Part shown: positions 1 to 7,742 of the stretch, one piece after another
How the letters are laid out: each line of letters opens with the position of its first letter
How positions within the stretch are numbered: the stretch's first letter is position 1
NCBI GenBank assembly: GCA_900546365.1
Contig: URCF01000019.1
Location: 1-21,007 of the forward strand
DNA length: 21,007 nucleotides
DNA from: an uncultured Porphyromonadaceae bacterium
Lineage (GTDB): Bacteria > Bacteroidota > Bacteroidia > Bacteroidales > Muribaculaceae
Reading direction: 5' to 3'
Notes under the pieces: model-generated
Told to the model about the DNA's origin: nothing
Database searches by the model: none
What the model saw: the letters and a program-made list of their open reading frames with translations, nothing else
Position numbers and translations under genes: made by a program

Positions 1-583
1 GCCATCCGGCGCACAGCCCTTTGAGGGCTCCGCCGAGATGAGCCACATGACCGGCATAGTCGCCGAACGCCACGCTCACCACATCCACGCTCAGCAGCGC
101 GGCGGTGATCCACCACAGATACAGATGGCCCAGCACCGGCATATAGATTTTACGTTTGGGAATTACCGCGGTCACTGCCACGGCTATGGCCAGCACGGCT
201 GCTGACGAACCTATGAGCATATTGCCGGGGGCGGCTCCGGCCAGCGAGTAGAGCACTCCGCCGCCTACGCCTCCGGCCATGTAGAGCCATTGCATTTTCC
301 ATCCGCGTCCATGTGGTAGCTTGAGTCCGAAATACCACAGACACAGCATGTTGAGTATCAGGTGCCAGCCATCGGTGTGCACCCAGAAATAAGTGAGCAA
401 TGTCCATGGCCTATGCATCAGTCCTCCTAAGCTGCATGGCAGTTCGCACACCTGAAGAACCGATACTCCGGCAGCGGGCGACACCACGGTGACAAGCCGC
501 AACAAGGCCCAGATGGTGAGGTTAACCGCCACCAGGCTGCATAGTGCCGGATGGTGCCGGACAATCGTGCGCAAGCTATACAT
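1..583 (-). CDS. Rhomboid family intramembrane serine protease (second of tandem pair, partial)
   Basis: Partial gene running off the left edge; 194 codons are visible from ATG at 583. The translation is strongly hydrophobic and has rhomboid hallmarks: an H-x3-WHLILNMLCLWYFG segment matching the conserved His/Asn helix, GSSAAV with the presumed nucleophile Ser127, and GHVAHLGGALKG with the presumed catalytic His182. Family knowledge: rhomboids cut membrane proteins within or near the bilayer using a Ser-His dyad. The residue after the Ser is Ala, where most family members have Gly (GxSG), so activity is likely but not certain. The start overlaps the last 8 bp of the preceding rhomboid gene (ATGTATAG), which suggests translational coupling. 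Substrate unknown. The C-terminal part lies outside the window. Confidence 0.88.
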   Translation of the reverse strand, partial: MYSLRTIVRHHPALCSLVAVNLTIWALLRLVTVVSPAAGVSVLQVCELPCSLGGLMHRPWTLLTYFWVHTDGWHLILNMLCLWYFGLKLPHGRGWKMQWLYMAGGVGGGVLYSLAGAAPGNMLIGSSAAVLAIAVAVTAVIPKRKIYMPVLGHLYLWWITAALLSVDVVSVAFGDYAGHVAHLGGALKGLCAGW

Positions 584-1310
584 ATCCGCCGAAACCTCCT
601 GTTGTGCCTTTCTTTTTCCAGTACCAGATGATGATGAAGCCGAAAATCATTCCGCCGAGATGGGCGAAATGCGCCACTCCGTCGTTGGCCTGGCTCATCC
701 CTATCAGCAACTCTATCACGCCGTATCCCAGCACCATCCATTTGGCTTTGATGGGCACCGGCACAAACATGAAGTAGAGCGGCACATTGGGAAAGAGCAT
801 ACCGAATGCCAGCAGCACTCCGTAGATGGCGCCGGAGGCTCCGATGGTGGCAAGCTGGTTGAGCATCATTCTCACCTGTGGCTCGTCGGCGCTCTCCTTC
901 AGATACTCTGTCATATCGGCTACGCTGACGCCGTTGAGCGGTGCCAGCGCCTTGGCGAAGATGCCGGGCCATGTCACTGCCCACACCAGCTCCTGCACAA
1001 GTGCGGCGCCTATCCCGCACGATAAGTAGAAAAACAGAAACCGCTTGCTGCCGAGAGTGCGCTCCAGTGTCACACCGAACATGAAGAGGGTGAACATATT
1101 GAAGAGTATATGGGCAAGGTTGCGGCTGTCGTGCATGAACATATAGGAGAACAGCTGCGCGGGGTTGAAATACGATGCCTGGAAATAGTGCAGAGCTCCG
1201 AACCGCTCAACATCAAACCCCAGCCTCGCGGGGAGGATGAACATGGCCAACCACACTATGAAGTTGATTATTATGAGGTTTTTGGTTACAGGTGGAAGAT
1301 TTCTGAACAT
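576..1310 (-). CDS. Rhomboid family intramembrane serine protease
   Basis: 244 residues with about six hydrophobic segments. Rhomboid motifs are complete: HDSRNLAHILFNMFTLFMFG (His/Asn-rich second helix), TIGASGAIYG with nucleophile Ser159, and HFAHLGGMIFG with catalytic His217. Family knowledge: an inner-membrane protease cleaving transmembrane substrates; the substrate cannot be told from sequence. The C-terminus ends in a short basic and Gly-rich cytoplasmic tail. It is the first gene of a two-rhomboid operon; the next gene starts inside its stop region. A -7 box (TACCTTTG) lies about 34 bp upstream of the ATG, giving a short leader. It is divergent from the porin gene at 1423. Confidence 0.93.
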   Translation of the reverse strand: MFRNLPPVTKNLIIINFIVWLAMFILPARLGFDVERFGALHYFQASYFNPAQLFSYMFMHDSRNLAHILFNMFTLFMFGVTLERTLGSKRFLFFYLSCGIGAALVQELVWAVTWPGIFAKALAPLNGVSVADMTEYLKESADEPQVRMMLNQLATIGASGAIYGVLLAFGMLFPNVPLYFMFVPVPIKAKWMVLGYGVIELLIGMSQANDGVAHFAHLGGMIFGFIIIWYWKKKGTTGGFGGYV

Positions 1311-1343
1311 ATGTATGAGTTATGTGTAAGTGTAATCGAAATG

Positions 1344-1351
1344 CAAAGGTA
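1344..1351 (-). promoter_or_regulatory. Candidate -7 box of the rhomboid operon
   Basis: On the minus strand this reads TACCTTTG, a full match to the Bacteroidota -7 consensus TAnnTTTG, 34 bp before the ATG at 1310. The expected -33 element is weak (a TTTC near 1373-1376). Position between divergent genes supports it. Confidence 0.5.
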
Positions 1352-1422
1352 CGCAAAATTTATGTGATGAGAGAAACCATCCGGTTGTTCCAACTGTTTA
1401 AGAATGTAAAAACATCACTATT

Positions 1423-2739
1423 ATGCTTAAACGAATCCTTTCCCTTTTCGCGGTCATGATGACTATATGCGCGTTTGCCGAATCCAAAAGTATGGTTGAT
1501 GCCCATATCGACAGCACCCTTAAATCCAACAAGGTGATATTCATCGATGGCAAACCGGCTCCCGAAGACACTCAGCATTACGTTGACTCGGTGCGTCAGG
1601 TGATTGCAACTTTCTACTACGACCAGTTTCGCCATTTCCAGGACCCCGGTGCTCCCTACTTCCTGTTCATGAGCAAGGATGCGCAGTTGGCCATGGGCAT
1701 AGGAGGCGCAGTGCGCATGCGCGGCTATTACGATTGGGGCGGTGCCATCACATCCCCGGCGTTTGCCCCGTATCTCATCCCCATGCAGCCCGATCCCACA
1801 AGCCGCCGGCAGTTCGCAACCACACCGGCCGGCACTTGCCTATTTTTCCGGGTGATAGGGCGCAACAAGGCTATTGGTGACTACCAACTCTATATAGAAG
1901 CTAACTTCAACGGCTATCAGGCCAGGGATTTCCACCTCAAGAAAGCCTACGCGATAATCAACGATTTTACCATCGGCTACGCTTCATCCACATTCTCCGA
2001 CCCGGCGGCGGTGCCTCCAACTGTTGATGCCCAGGGGCCTAACAATAAGGTGGGCAACACCTCGGTGCTGGTGCGCTATATGCCTGTGGTGAAGGAAAAA
2101 TGGTATTTCGCGGTGTCGGCTGAAACCCCCTCCGACCAGCTCGGAGTAGATGGTGTGAACACTCAGAAAGTGACCAACTGGATGCCCGACTGGGCCGCCT
2201 TTGTGCAGTATGAGTGGGCCAAGGGGCAGCATGTGCGCCTGTCGGGTGTGTTGCGTACCCTGAGCTACCGCAATCTGCTCGCAGAGCAGAACCATAATGT
2301 GATGGGGTGGGGCGCGATGCTGAGTTCTGTGGCACATCCACATCCCCGGATCACCACTTACGCCTCCGCCACTATCGGCCGCGGCTTTGAAGGCACCGGA
2401 GGCGACCTCCAGGTGGGCAACTACGACCTTATCGCCAACCCCGATGCTCCCGGGCAGATGTATGCTCCTGAGGCATTCGGCTGGAACATTGGTGTGCAGT
2501 ACAATTTCCGCCCCAATCTGTTTGCTTCCGTGCAGATGAGCCAGATGCGCCTCCTTCCCTCCGAGGCAATCTCACCTGCGGAGTACAAATACGGACTCTA
2601 TTGGACGGCCAATCTGTTCTGGAACCTCACACCGCGCATACAGGTGGGTGCCGAGTTTGATTTCGGCAAGAGGCAGAACTTTTCCGGCGAGCACAGATAT
2701 GCACGCCGTGCCGGGTTGATGTGTCAATTTTCTTTCTGA
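1423..2739 (+). CDS. Outer-membrane beta-barrel porin, probably DcaP-like
   Basis: 438 residues. It begins with a signal peptide (MLKRILSLFAVMMTICAFAES), then a short polar region of about 60 residues that could form a helix. A stretch FLFMSKDAQLAMGIGGAVRMRGYYDWGGA follows, typical of the first strands of DcaP-type porins in Bacteroidota. The rest alternates short amphipathic strands and polar loops, and the protein ends QFSF with a terminal Phe, as expected for a BamA-folded barrel. Family knowledge: DcaP porins are trimeric channels for small, often anionic solutes. The solute here cannot be read from sequence. It stands alone between divergent rhomboid genes and hup; I found no convincing promoter box in the 70 bp upstream. 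The family assignment is by recognition only; a general porin label is safe. Confidence 0.75.
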   Translation: MLKRILSLFAVMMTICAFAESKSMVDAHIDSTLKSNKVIFIDGKPAPEDTQHYVDSVRQVIATFYYDQFRHFQDPGAPYFLFMSKDAQLAMGIGGAVRMRGYYDWGGAITSPAFAPYLIPMQPDPTSRRQFATTPAGTCLFFRVIGRNKAIGDYQLYIEANFNGYQARDFHLKKAYAIINDFTIGYASSTFSDPAAVPPTVDAQGPNNKVGNTSVLVRYMPVVKEKWYFAVSAETPSDQLGVDGVNTQKVTNWMPDWAAFVQYEWAKGQHVRLSGVLRTLSYRNLLAEQNHNVMGWGAMLSSVAHPHPRITTYASATIGRGFEGTGGDLQVGNYDLIANPDAPGQMYAPEAFGWNIGVQYNFRPNLFASVQMSQMRLLPSEAISPAEYKYGLYWTANLFWNLTPRIQVGAEFDFGKRQNFSGEHRYARRAGLMCQFSF

Positions 2740-2814
2740 CAATTAGGATTTTTGGCGTTTTGCGGCAAAAATGGTGAAAATGCAGTTTTTTTTGAAAAAA
2801 ACGATATTTTTAGC

Positions 2815-2843
2815 TTGTCTTTCAGTTTTTACCCTTATATTTG
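2815..2843 (+). promoter_or_regulatory. Promoter of hup
   Basis: A perfect -7 box TATATTTG at 2836-2843 is preceded by a TTG element at 2815-2817, 18 bp upstream, matching the Bacteroidota -33/-7 arrangement. The start codon of hup is 39 bp downstream of the box and the leader is A-rich, typical of strongly translated genes in this phylum. Confidence 0.7.
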
Positions 2844-2882
2844 CTGCAAATACCTAAAAACTAATCAAAATCATTATCAATT

Positions 2883-3155
2883 ATGAACAAAACAGAGCTT
2901 ATCAATGCCGTAGCCGAGAAAGCAAATCTTTCCAAAGTACAGGCCAAAGCCGCTCTTGAGGCCACCATCAATACCATCAGCGAACAGCTCGCCAAAGGTG
3001 ACAAGGTTGCTCTCATCGGTTTCGGTACTTTCGCAGTTGCTGAGAAAACAGCACGCACAGGTATCAATCCCCGCACAAAGGAAAAAATTGAAATCCCTGC
3101 CCGCAAGGCCGTGAAATTCAAAGCAGGTGCCGAACTCAACGATGTTGTGAAATAA
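2883..3155 (+). CDS. hup: Histone-like DNA-binding protein HU
   Basis: 90 residues, the standard HU length. The N-terminal helical part starts MNKTELINAVAEKANLSKVQAKAALE; the GFGTF turn is at 46-50; the DNA-binding arm carries RTGINPRT with the intercalating Pro63; the protein ends with KFKAGAELNDVV. Family knowledge: HU forms dimers that bend and compact DNA in the nucleoid and affects replication, repair and transcription. It lies as a single transcription unit between its own promoter and a hairpin terminator at 3202-3235. HU and IHF subunits are related, but the sequence is HU-like and no partner gene is adjacent. Confidence 0.97.
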   Translation: MNKTELINAVAEKANLSKVQAKAALEATINTISEQLAKGDKVALIGFGTFAVAEKTARTGINPRTKEKIEIPARKAVKFKAGAELNDVVK

Positions 3156-3201
3156 TCCACCCACTCATTCAGAGTATAAAAACAGTCTTCAAAAACGTAT
3201 G

Positions 3202-3235
3202 GGGTGAGCCTTTCCGGGCCCACCCTCATTTTTTT
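3202..3235 (+). terminator. Rho-independent terminator of hup
   Basis: Stem GGGTGAGCC (3202-3210) pairs with GGCCCACCC (3217-3225) with one A-C mismatch and a six-base loop, followed by seven T residues at 3229-3235. It lies 46 bp after the hup stop codon. Confidence 0.85.
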
Positions 3236-3426
3236 ACCATGCTGTAAAATTAGTGAATGTGAAATAAAAGTGTTAACTTTACCACGGATTTTGGCAATGC
3301 GCACCCTGGCGGGGTATTATCGCCCTCGCAGCGAACAATCCCACCGCTGTGGCGTTAACATTTAAAAGCCGCCGGAATGCGGAGGCTATACCGAAATTCA
3401 ATGTTATACTTAAAAAACTTTCAACT
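3236..3426 (+). other. Long, GC-rich intergenic leader before the small membrane protein gene
   Basis: This gap between the hup terminator and the next start codon has no plausible gene. A degenerate -7-like TAACTTTA sits at 3272-3279. If it is the promoter, the transcript would have a leader of about 140 nt. The leader includes a small hairpin (GCCGCCG pairing with CGGAGGC, 3368-3386, one mismatch) and an A-rich stretch just before the ATG. I recognise no known riboswitch or leader-peptide motif. Confidence 0.35.
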
Positions 3427-3654
3427 ATGAGTAGCGAGAATAAATCATCCAAGGCTCCTGCCACCATGCAAACCCTCTTCGGTCTGATAATGGTGATAGT
3501 GTATATCGGCATGGGCGTGCTGTTTTTCATTGGTTTTTTTGCTCCGCTCTACGGTTCGTGGACATGGATCCGATGGGCCGCCGGCGCACTGTTCACAGTG
3601 TATGGCATCTGGCGTGCCTACCGTCAGTTCAAGCCTGTTGGCACTGACGAATAA
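3427..3654 (+). CDS. Small two-helix membrane protein
   Basis: 75 residues. After a polar N-terminus (MSSENKSSKAPATMQTL) there are two hydrophobic segments, roughly residues 17-39 and 44-62, then a short basic tail ending RAYRQFKPVGTDE. It is probably an inner-membrane hairpin protein. An in-frame ATG at 3349 would add 26 residues, but that part is charged and unlike a membrane-protein start, while the ATG at 3427 follows an A/T-rich leader; I prefer 3427. It lies 50 bp upstream of a PstS-like lipoprotein gene on the same strand, so the two are probably co-transcribed. I do not know a function. From memory, comparable small proteins occur near ExbB/ExbD/TonB-PstS-TPR loci in Bacteroidales, but I cannot confirm that here. 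Confidence 0.7.
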   Translation: MSSENKSSKAPATMQTLFGLIMVIVYIGMGVLFFIGFFAPLYGSWTWIRWAAGALFTVYGIWRAYRQFKPVGTDE

Positions 3655-3704
3655 TATTTGGTGCCTCTCGCCGTTTAATTCATAACCACATCAGAAACGA
3701 TAGT

Positions 3705-4691
3705 ATGAAAGCCATACGCAACACTATAGTATTGTCAATGCTGTGCCTCTGCGCCCCATTGACTTCTTGCTCCGGAGGCGGTGCCGGAAAGCCCACCTCC
3801 ACATCCTCGTCGGGTATTGCCACCATTGCCTGCGATGCAAGTTTCGAAAACATTCTGTCGCAGGAGATAGATGTGTTTGAGTACATCTACCCCCAGGCCA
3901 GCATCATACCCTACTATGTGGATGAAAGTGCGGCATTTGACTCTCTGCTCAATTTCTCCACCAAGATGATTATTGCCACTCGTCCGCTCAACGACAAGGA
4001 GATGAGCTATCTGAAGTCGCACGACAAAATTGTGCGTCAAAGTCAGATTGCTGTGGACGCCCTGGCCTTGATTGTCAATCCCGAAAACCCCATCGAGCAG
4101 CTCAGCAAGCAGGAGTTGCGCGAGATTCTCACCGGCCAGGTGTCGCGATGGGATGAGGTGAGTCCGTCGCCGCTTGGCGAAATCTCTGTGGTGTTTGACC
4201 ATCAGGGTTCATCGGCTGCCCACTATATGCGCGACTCTCTGCTCAACGGCGGCAAATTCGGCCCCAATGTGTTTGCACAGAAAACACCGCAGGCCGTGTT
4301 TGATGCTGTGGCACAGAATAAAAACGCTATCGGCATCATCGGCGTCAGCTGGATCAGCTCCGACATGACCGAGCGCACCCGCACCCGCGAGGAGATGGTG
4401 AAGGCAGTGGAGGAGAATGAAAATGTGGAAAACACTTTCAGCAGTGCCGTCAAGGTGCTCCCCGTGAGTGCCGACGATGAGGTGAGGGCATACAAACCGT
4501 ATCAGGCATACATCTTTGATGGCAAGTATCCCCTTTATCGTCAGATATATATGATTACCGCTGCCGCCGGTGGCACCCTCACCCACGGGTTCTACACCTT
4601 TGTCACCAGCTATCGCGGTCAGAAGATAATACAGCTCACCGGCGTGCTCCCCAGGGTGGTGCAGCTCGCCACCGCTGCCCAGGTCAATTAA
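3705..4691 (+). CDS. PstS-like substrate-binding lipoprotein
   Basis: 328 residues. It has a lipoprotein signal (hydrophobic segment to LTSC, Cys22) followed by a Gly/Ser/Thr linker. The body fits the phosphate-binding-protein-like periplasmic fold (PBP_like family): IACDASFENILSQEI near the start, IIATRPLNDKEM, an ALIVNPENPIEQLSKQELREILTGQVSRWDE segment typical of PstS-type proteins, and GSSAAHYMRDSLL near residues 168-180 where PstS proteins bind the anion. No pstA/B/C or phoU genes are nearby, so uptake through a classical Pst transporter is not supported; a sensing or scaffold role is possible. It is the middle gene of a probable operon with the small membrane protein upstream and the TPR protein 84 bp downstream. 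Phosphate as ligand is inference only. Confidence 0.82.
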   Translation: MKAIRNTIVLSMLCLCAPLTSCSGGGAGKPTSTSSSGIATIACDASFENILSQEIDVFEYIYPQASIIPYYVDESAAFDSLLNFSTKMIIATRPLNDKEMSYLKSHDKIVRQSQIAVDALALIVNPENPIEQLSKQELREILTGQVSRWDEVSPSPLGEISVVFDHQGSSAAHYMRDSLLNGGKFGPNVFAQKTPQAVFDAVAQNKNAIGIIGVSWISSDMTERTRTREEMVKAVEENENVENTFSSAVKVLPVSADDEVRAYKPYQAYIFDGKYPLYRQIYMITAAAGGTLTHGFYTFVTSYRGQKIIQLTGVLPRVVQLATAAQVN

Positions 4692-4775
4692 ACCGGGGGC
4701 GCATTTGAGAGTCTAATCCATAATTATTGAACTTAAAAAAATAATCATAAAAATAATCACTTAATAAACCAAGAC

Positions 4776-6392
4776 ATGAAATTGAGATTCTTATTTTCCC
4801 TGATGCTTGGTGCCGCACTCACTGCCGCCGCGCAAGGTGGATATCAGGATGGTGTGGACAACTACAATGCCGGGCGTCTTGATGTGGCTAAAACCATTCT
4901 CAACAACACTATCAACGATGCAAGCACCGACAAGGCTGTGTCGCTCTTCTACTTAGGCAATATCGCTCTGGCTGAGAACGATATCACCGCAGCCCGCAGC
5001 AACTATCAGGCAGGTATCAACGCCAACTCCGATTATGGCTACAACTATATCGGTCTTGGATCGCTCGACCTCCGCGCAGGCAACAAGGCCGAGGCTGAGA
5101 AGATGTTCAAGCAGGGCATGAACACCGACAAGAAAAACTCCGCCCTCACTGTGGCTGTGGCCCGTGCTTACTTTGAAGCTAACCCCACTCTCTACGCCAA
5201 GGATGTGCAGAAATATATCGACAAGGCTCTCAAGGATTCCAAAAACAGCGAAGCTGCTATTTATGTGCTTCAGGGCGATATGATTGCCGCGCAGAACCCC
5301 GGTGAAGCTGCCGGCCTTTATGAAATGGCTATCAACCAGGATGCCGACAAGGGCGAAGTGAACCGCGAGGCTTACGTGAAATATGCCAACACATATTTCC
5401 ATGTCAACCCCTCCTACGCTATCGACAAGCTCAAGGAACTCAATGAGAAGGAGCCTAACTCCGCTCTCGCTCAGCGCGAGCTCGCCGAGAAATACTACGA
5501 CAACAACCAGTTTGGTTCCGCTTGTATCCAGTATGGCAAATACATGCAGAACCCGAACCACTTCCAGAACGACGAGCAGCGCTATGCCGGTCTTCTTTAC
5601 TCCGCAGGTGAGTATCAGAAATCACTTGACATGGCCAATCAGGTGCTCGCCAAGGATCCCTCCAACTTCTACATGCAGCGTGTGATTCTGCTTGACGAGG
5701 CCGCTCTCAAGAACTGGCCCGCTGCCGAACAGGCCGGTCGCAAGCTGTTCAACCACCCCGCTGCTTCTCTTATTCCCAACGACTATGTGCTCTACGGTCA
5801 GGCTCTGAGCGAAGAGGGCAAGAGTGAAGAAGCTGTGAAAGTGCTCGAAAAGGCTATTGAACTCAATCCCGACAATGCCGACCTTCTTCCCAAGCTGTCG
5901 GCTGTGTATGATAAAGCCGGTCAGAACGACAAGGCTGTTGAAATCCTCCGCCAGTATCTTGATGCAGGCAACGGTTCCACACAGGATATCCGCGACATGG
6001 CAAAGCGCTATCAGTCTCTCGCCCGCTCGCTCGAGAAAGGTTCGCCCGAACGTAAGGTTGCTGCTGAAGATGCGCTCAAGTACATCAATATGGCCATCGA
6101 GAAGGCTCCTAACGTAGGTATCCTCTATGCCGACAAGGCCACCATCCTGCTCACCGGCAACGATGACAAGCCCAACGCCGATATGGCTCAGGCCTACGAC
6201 AAGATGATTGAAGTCTTCGATGCCAACCCCGACACCAAGGACCGTTACAAATCGTACTACACCTCGGCCTACTACCTGCTCGGTATTTACTACATGGACG
6301 GCGACAAGGATAAATCGCGTGCATATTTCCAGAAGTATCTCGAGCTCAAGCCCGAGGACGAGGATGTGCAGAAGCTCGTTGAAAATCTCTGA
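4776..6392 (+). CDS. Secreted tetratricopeptide repeat (TPR) protein
   Basis: 538 residues with a signal peptide (MKLRFLFSLMLGAALTAAAQ) and then almost wholly helical TPR-type repeats. Clear units include YNYIGLGSLDLRAGNKAEAE, YGQALSEEGKSEEAVKVLEK followed by AIELNPDNADLLPKL, and near the C-terminus YYLLGIYYMDGDKDKSRAYF with YLELKPEDEDV. Family knowledge: TPR solenoids bind partner proteins; this one should act in the periplasm or at the outer membrane. The gene follows the PstS-like lipoprotein and ends just before a strong terminator, so it is the last gene of the operon. Codon use is highly uniform (many GCC, AAC, CTC), consistent with strong expression. Binding partner unknown; co-function with the PstS-like protein is inference from position. 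Confidence 0.87.
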   Translation: MKLRFLFSLMLGAALTAAAQGGYQDGVDNYNAGRLDVAKTILNNTINDASTDKAVSLFYLGNIALAENDITAARSNYQAGINANSDYGYNYIGLGSLDLRAGNKAEAEKMFKQGMNTDKKNSALTVAVARAYFEANPTLYAKDVQKYIDKALKDSKNSEAAIYVLQGDMIAAQNPGEAAGLYEMAINQDADKGEVNREAYVKYANTYFHVNPSYAIDKLKELNEKEPNSALAQRELAEKYYDNNQFGSACIQYGKYMQNPNHFQNDEQRYAGLLYSAGEYQKSLDMANQVLAKDPSNFYMQRVILLDEAALKNWPAAEQAGRKLFNHPAASLIPNDYVLYGQALSEEGKSEEAVKVLEKAIELNPDNADLLPKLSAVYDKAGQNDKAVEILRQYLDAGNGSTQDIRDMAKRYQSLARSLEKGSPERKVAAEDALKYINMAIEKAPNVGILYADKATILLTGNDDKPNADMAQAYDKMIEVFDANPDTKDRYKSYYTSAYYLLGIYYMDGDKDKSRAYFQKYLELKPEDEDVQKLVENL

Positions 6393-6410
6393 TAACAGAT
6401 TCTCCATCAT

Positions 6411-6447
6411 AAAAAAGCGTGCTGCGGAAGCGGCACGCTTTTTTTTA
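6411..6447 (+). terminator. Terminator of the PstS-like/TPR operon
   Basis: The core stem GCGTGCTGC (6417-6425) pairs with GCGGCACGC (6430-6438), with one T-G wobble, closed by a GGAA tetraloop. Flanking A6 and T8 runs extend the stem and provide the U-tract at 6439-6446. It lies about 20 bp after the TPR stop codon. Confidence 0.92.
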
Positions 6448-6453
6448 CTAATG

Positions 6454-6489
6454 AATCTTATAAGTCTTATAAATCTTATAAGTCTTATA
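6454..6489. repeat. Four tandem copies of a 9-bp A/T-rich unit
   Basis: Two exact copies of an 18-bp unit (AATCTTATAAGTCTTATA), each made of two 9-mers of form ARTCTTATA. The array lies exactly between the plus-strand TPR terminator and the minus-strand adk terminator, outside any gene. Confidence 0.9.
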
Positions 6490-6522
6490 AAAAAAGATGC
6501 CCGAAGTCAATCTTCGGGCATC
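6489..6522 (-). terminator. Terminator of the hpt-adk operon
   Basis: A perfect 11-bp stem GATGCCCGAAG (6496-6506) / CTTCGGGCATC (6512-6522) with a five-base loop. Read on the minus strand it is followed by seven T residues (A run at 6489-6495 on plus). It lies 20 bp past the adk stop. Confidence 0.92.
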
Positions 6523-6541
6523 TGATCTATAAGGGATCGAT

Positions 6542-7123
6542 TTATTTTTTGCGGCGGGATTCAAGCGAAGTGCGGATATTATGGAATATCCCCTCCACAT
6601 TGCCTGAGCCGGGAATGTGGTGATACTTGTCGGCCTTGGTGTAGAAATCGCGAAGCGGCGAGGTGATGTTGTGATACACGTTGAGGCGTTCGCGGATGGT
6701 GTCGATATTATCATCGGAGCGGCCGCTCTCAAGGCCACGCTTGAGCAGGCGGTCAATCAGCTCCTCATCGTCCACATCAAGACCTACCACGGCGTGGACT
6801 TCGGAATTGCGCTTCTTGAGCAGCTCGTCAAGTGCCTTGGCCTGGTCTATGGTGCGGGGAAACCCGTCGAAAATCACGCCGTTGGCTGTTTCAGGATTGT
6901 TGTCAAGCTCATGCTCGAGGATGGAGATCATGAGGTCATCGGGAATAAGATGCCCTTTGGAAATGTAGCTGTCGGCTATTTTGCCGAGCTCGGTGCCTTC
7001 GCTGATATGGCGGCGGAGCACATCGCCAGTGGAGATGTGATATAGCCCATATTCATTTATAAGGCGTGCGCTTTGGGTGCCTTTACCGCTACCGGGGGCA
7101 CCGAACATCACTATGTTATACAT
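6542..7123 (-). CDS. adk: Adenylate kinase (short form)
   Basis: 193 residues. The P-loop GAPGSGKGT is at 8-16, the AMP-binding part STGDVLRR at 31-38, VIFDGFPRTID at 83-93, and the LID region GLESGRSDDNIDTIRERL is short, without the four-Cys zinc finger of long-form enzymes. Reaction: ATP + AMP to 2 ADP in the cytoplasm, balancing adenine nucleotides. It lies 48 bp downstream of hpt on the same strand, with no promoter box in the gap, and ends before a clear terminator; a two-gene hpt-adk operon is likely. The pairing joins purine salvage with adenylate balance. Confidence 0.96.
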   Translation of the reverse strand: MYNIVMFGAPGSGKGTQSARLINEYGLYHISTGDVLRRHISEGTELGKIADSYISKGHLIPDDLMISILEHELDNNPETANGVIFDGFPRTIDQAKALDELLKKRNSEVHAVVGLDVDDEELIDRLLKRGLESGRSDDNIDTIRERLNVYHNITSPLRDFYTKADKYHHIPGSGNVEGIFHNIRTSLESRRKK

Positions 7124-7171
7124 TCTGTGTGAGTGGTTATGTATATGATTTCAGTTCTATACTGCGGTTTA

Positions 7172-7720
7172 TCATTGGTCGTGATCCTCCGAGAGTACCC
7201 AGATGTCGGGCAGGTTGCGGGCTATGCCGTCAAGGTCGAGGCCGAAGCCAATGATGAATTTTGAAGGAATCTCAAATCCCACATAGTCGGGATTTACATC
7301 GCATTGCAATGCCTGGGGCTTGAAAAGCAGGGTGGCGATTTTGAGCTGTGCCGGATTCTGCTTCATAAGGTCGGCGGTGAGCTTGTGTATGGTTCTGCCG
7401 GTGTCAACAATATCTTCCACCACAATCACTGTGCGCCCCTCGAGATTGTCCGTGAGTCCGAGCACCTCCTTCACTTGACCGGTGGAGCCGGTGCCTTCGT
7501 AGCTTTTGAGGCGGATGAAAGCAATTTCAGCGTCTATTTCCACTTCGCGTATGAGGTCGGCTGCAAACGGAAAAGCACCGTTGAGCACGCAAACAAACAG
7601 GGGAACAGTGCCTTGACAATCCTTGGTGATTTGAGCACCAAGCTCTTTGATGCGGTTTTTGATGGTCTGGTTTTCGATATATGGTTCGAACTTGAGACCC
7701 TTGTAGCAAATCTGTTTCAT
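7172..7720 (-). CDS. hpt: Hypoxanthine phosphoribosyltransferase
   Basis: 182 residues. The PRPP-binding signature VIVVEDIVDTGRT is at 98-110. LFVCVLNGAFPFAADLIR (41-58) and the flexible-loop region RLKSYEGTGSTGQVK fit the HPRT family, as does the C-terminal IIGFGLDLDGIARNLPDIWVL. Reaction: hypoxanthine (and usually guanine) plus PRPP to IMP/GMP and diphosphate, a purine salvage step in the cytoplasm. First gene of a probable operon with adk. Its -7 box TAATTTTG lies 23 bp upstream and back to back with the promoter of the NAD(P)H-hydrate repair gene. Xanthine or guanine preference cannot be judged from sequence alone. Confidence 0.95.
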   Translation of the reverse strand: MKQICYKGLKFEPYIENQTIKNRIKELGAQITKDCQGTVPLFVCVLNGAFPFAADLIREVEIDAEIAFIRLKSYEGTGSTGQVKEVLGLTDNLEGRTVIVVEDIVDTGRTIHKLTADLMKQNPAQLKIATLLFKPQALQCDVNPDYVGFEIPSKFIIGFGLDLDGIARNLPDIWVLSEDHDQ

Positions 7721-7742
7721 GAGCTGGGATGGTTATTAAACG

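Noticed and set aside
427..1020. Minus-strand frame of 197 codons overlapping both rhomboids
   Set aside because: Arg/His-rich, out of frame with both rhomboids, which have clear catalytic motifs.
2749..2771. Hairpin after the porin gene (TTTTTGGCG / CGGCAAAAA)
   Set aside because: One mismatch, weak core and no T run directly after it; not enough to call a terminator.
4953..5561. Minus-strand open frame of 202 codons opposite the TPR gene
   Set aside because: Same reason: the Val/Leu/His-rich product is the mirror of Ala, Asn, Lys and Glu codons in the TPR gene.
5622..6410. Long open frame (262 codons) on the minus strand opposite the TPR gene
   Set aside because: The plus strand has a clear signal peptide and TPR repeats; the antisense frame has no recognisable domain and arises from codon bias.
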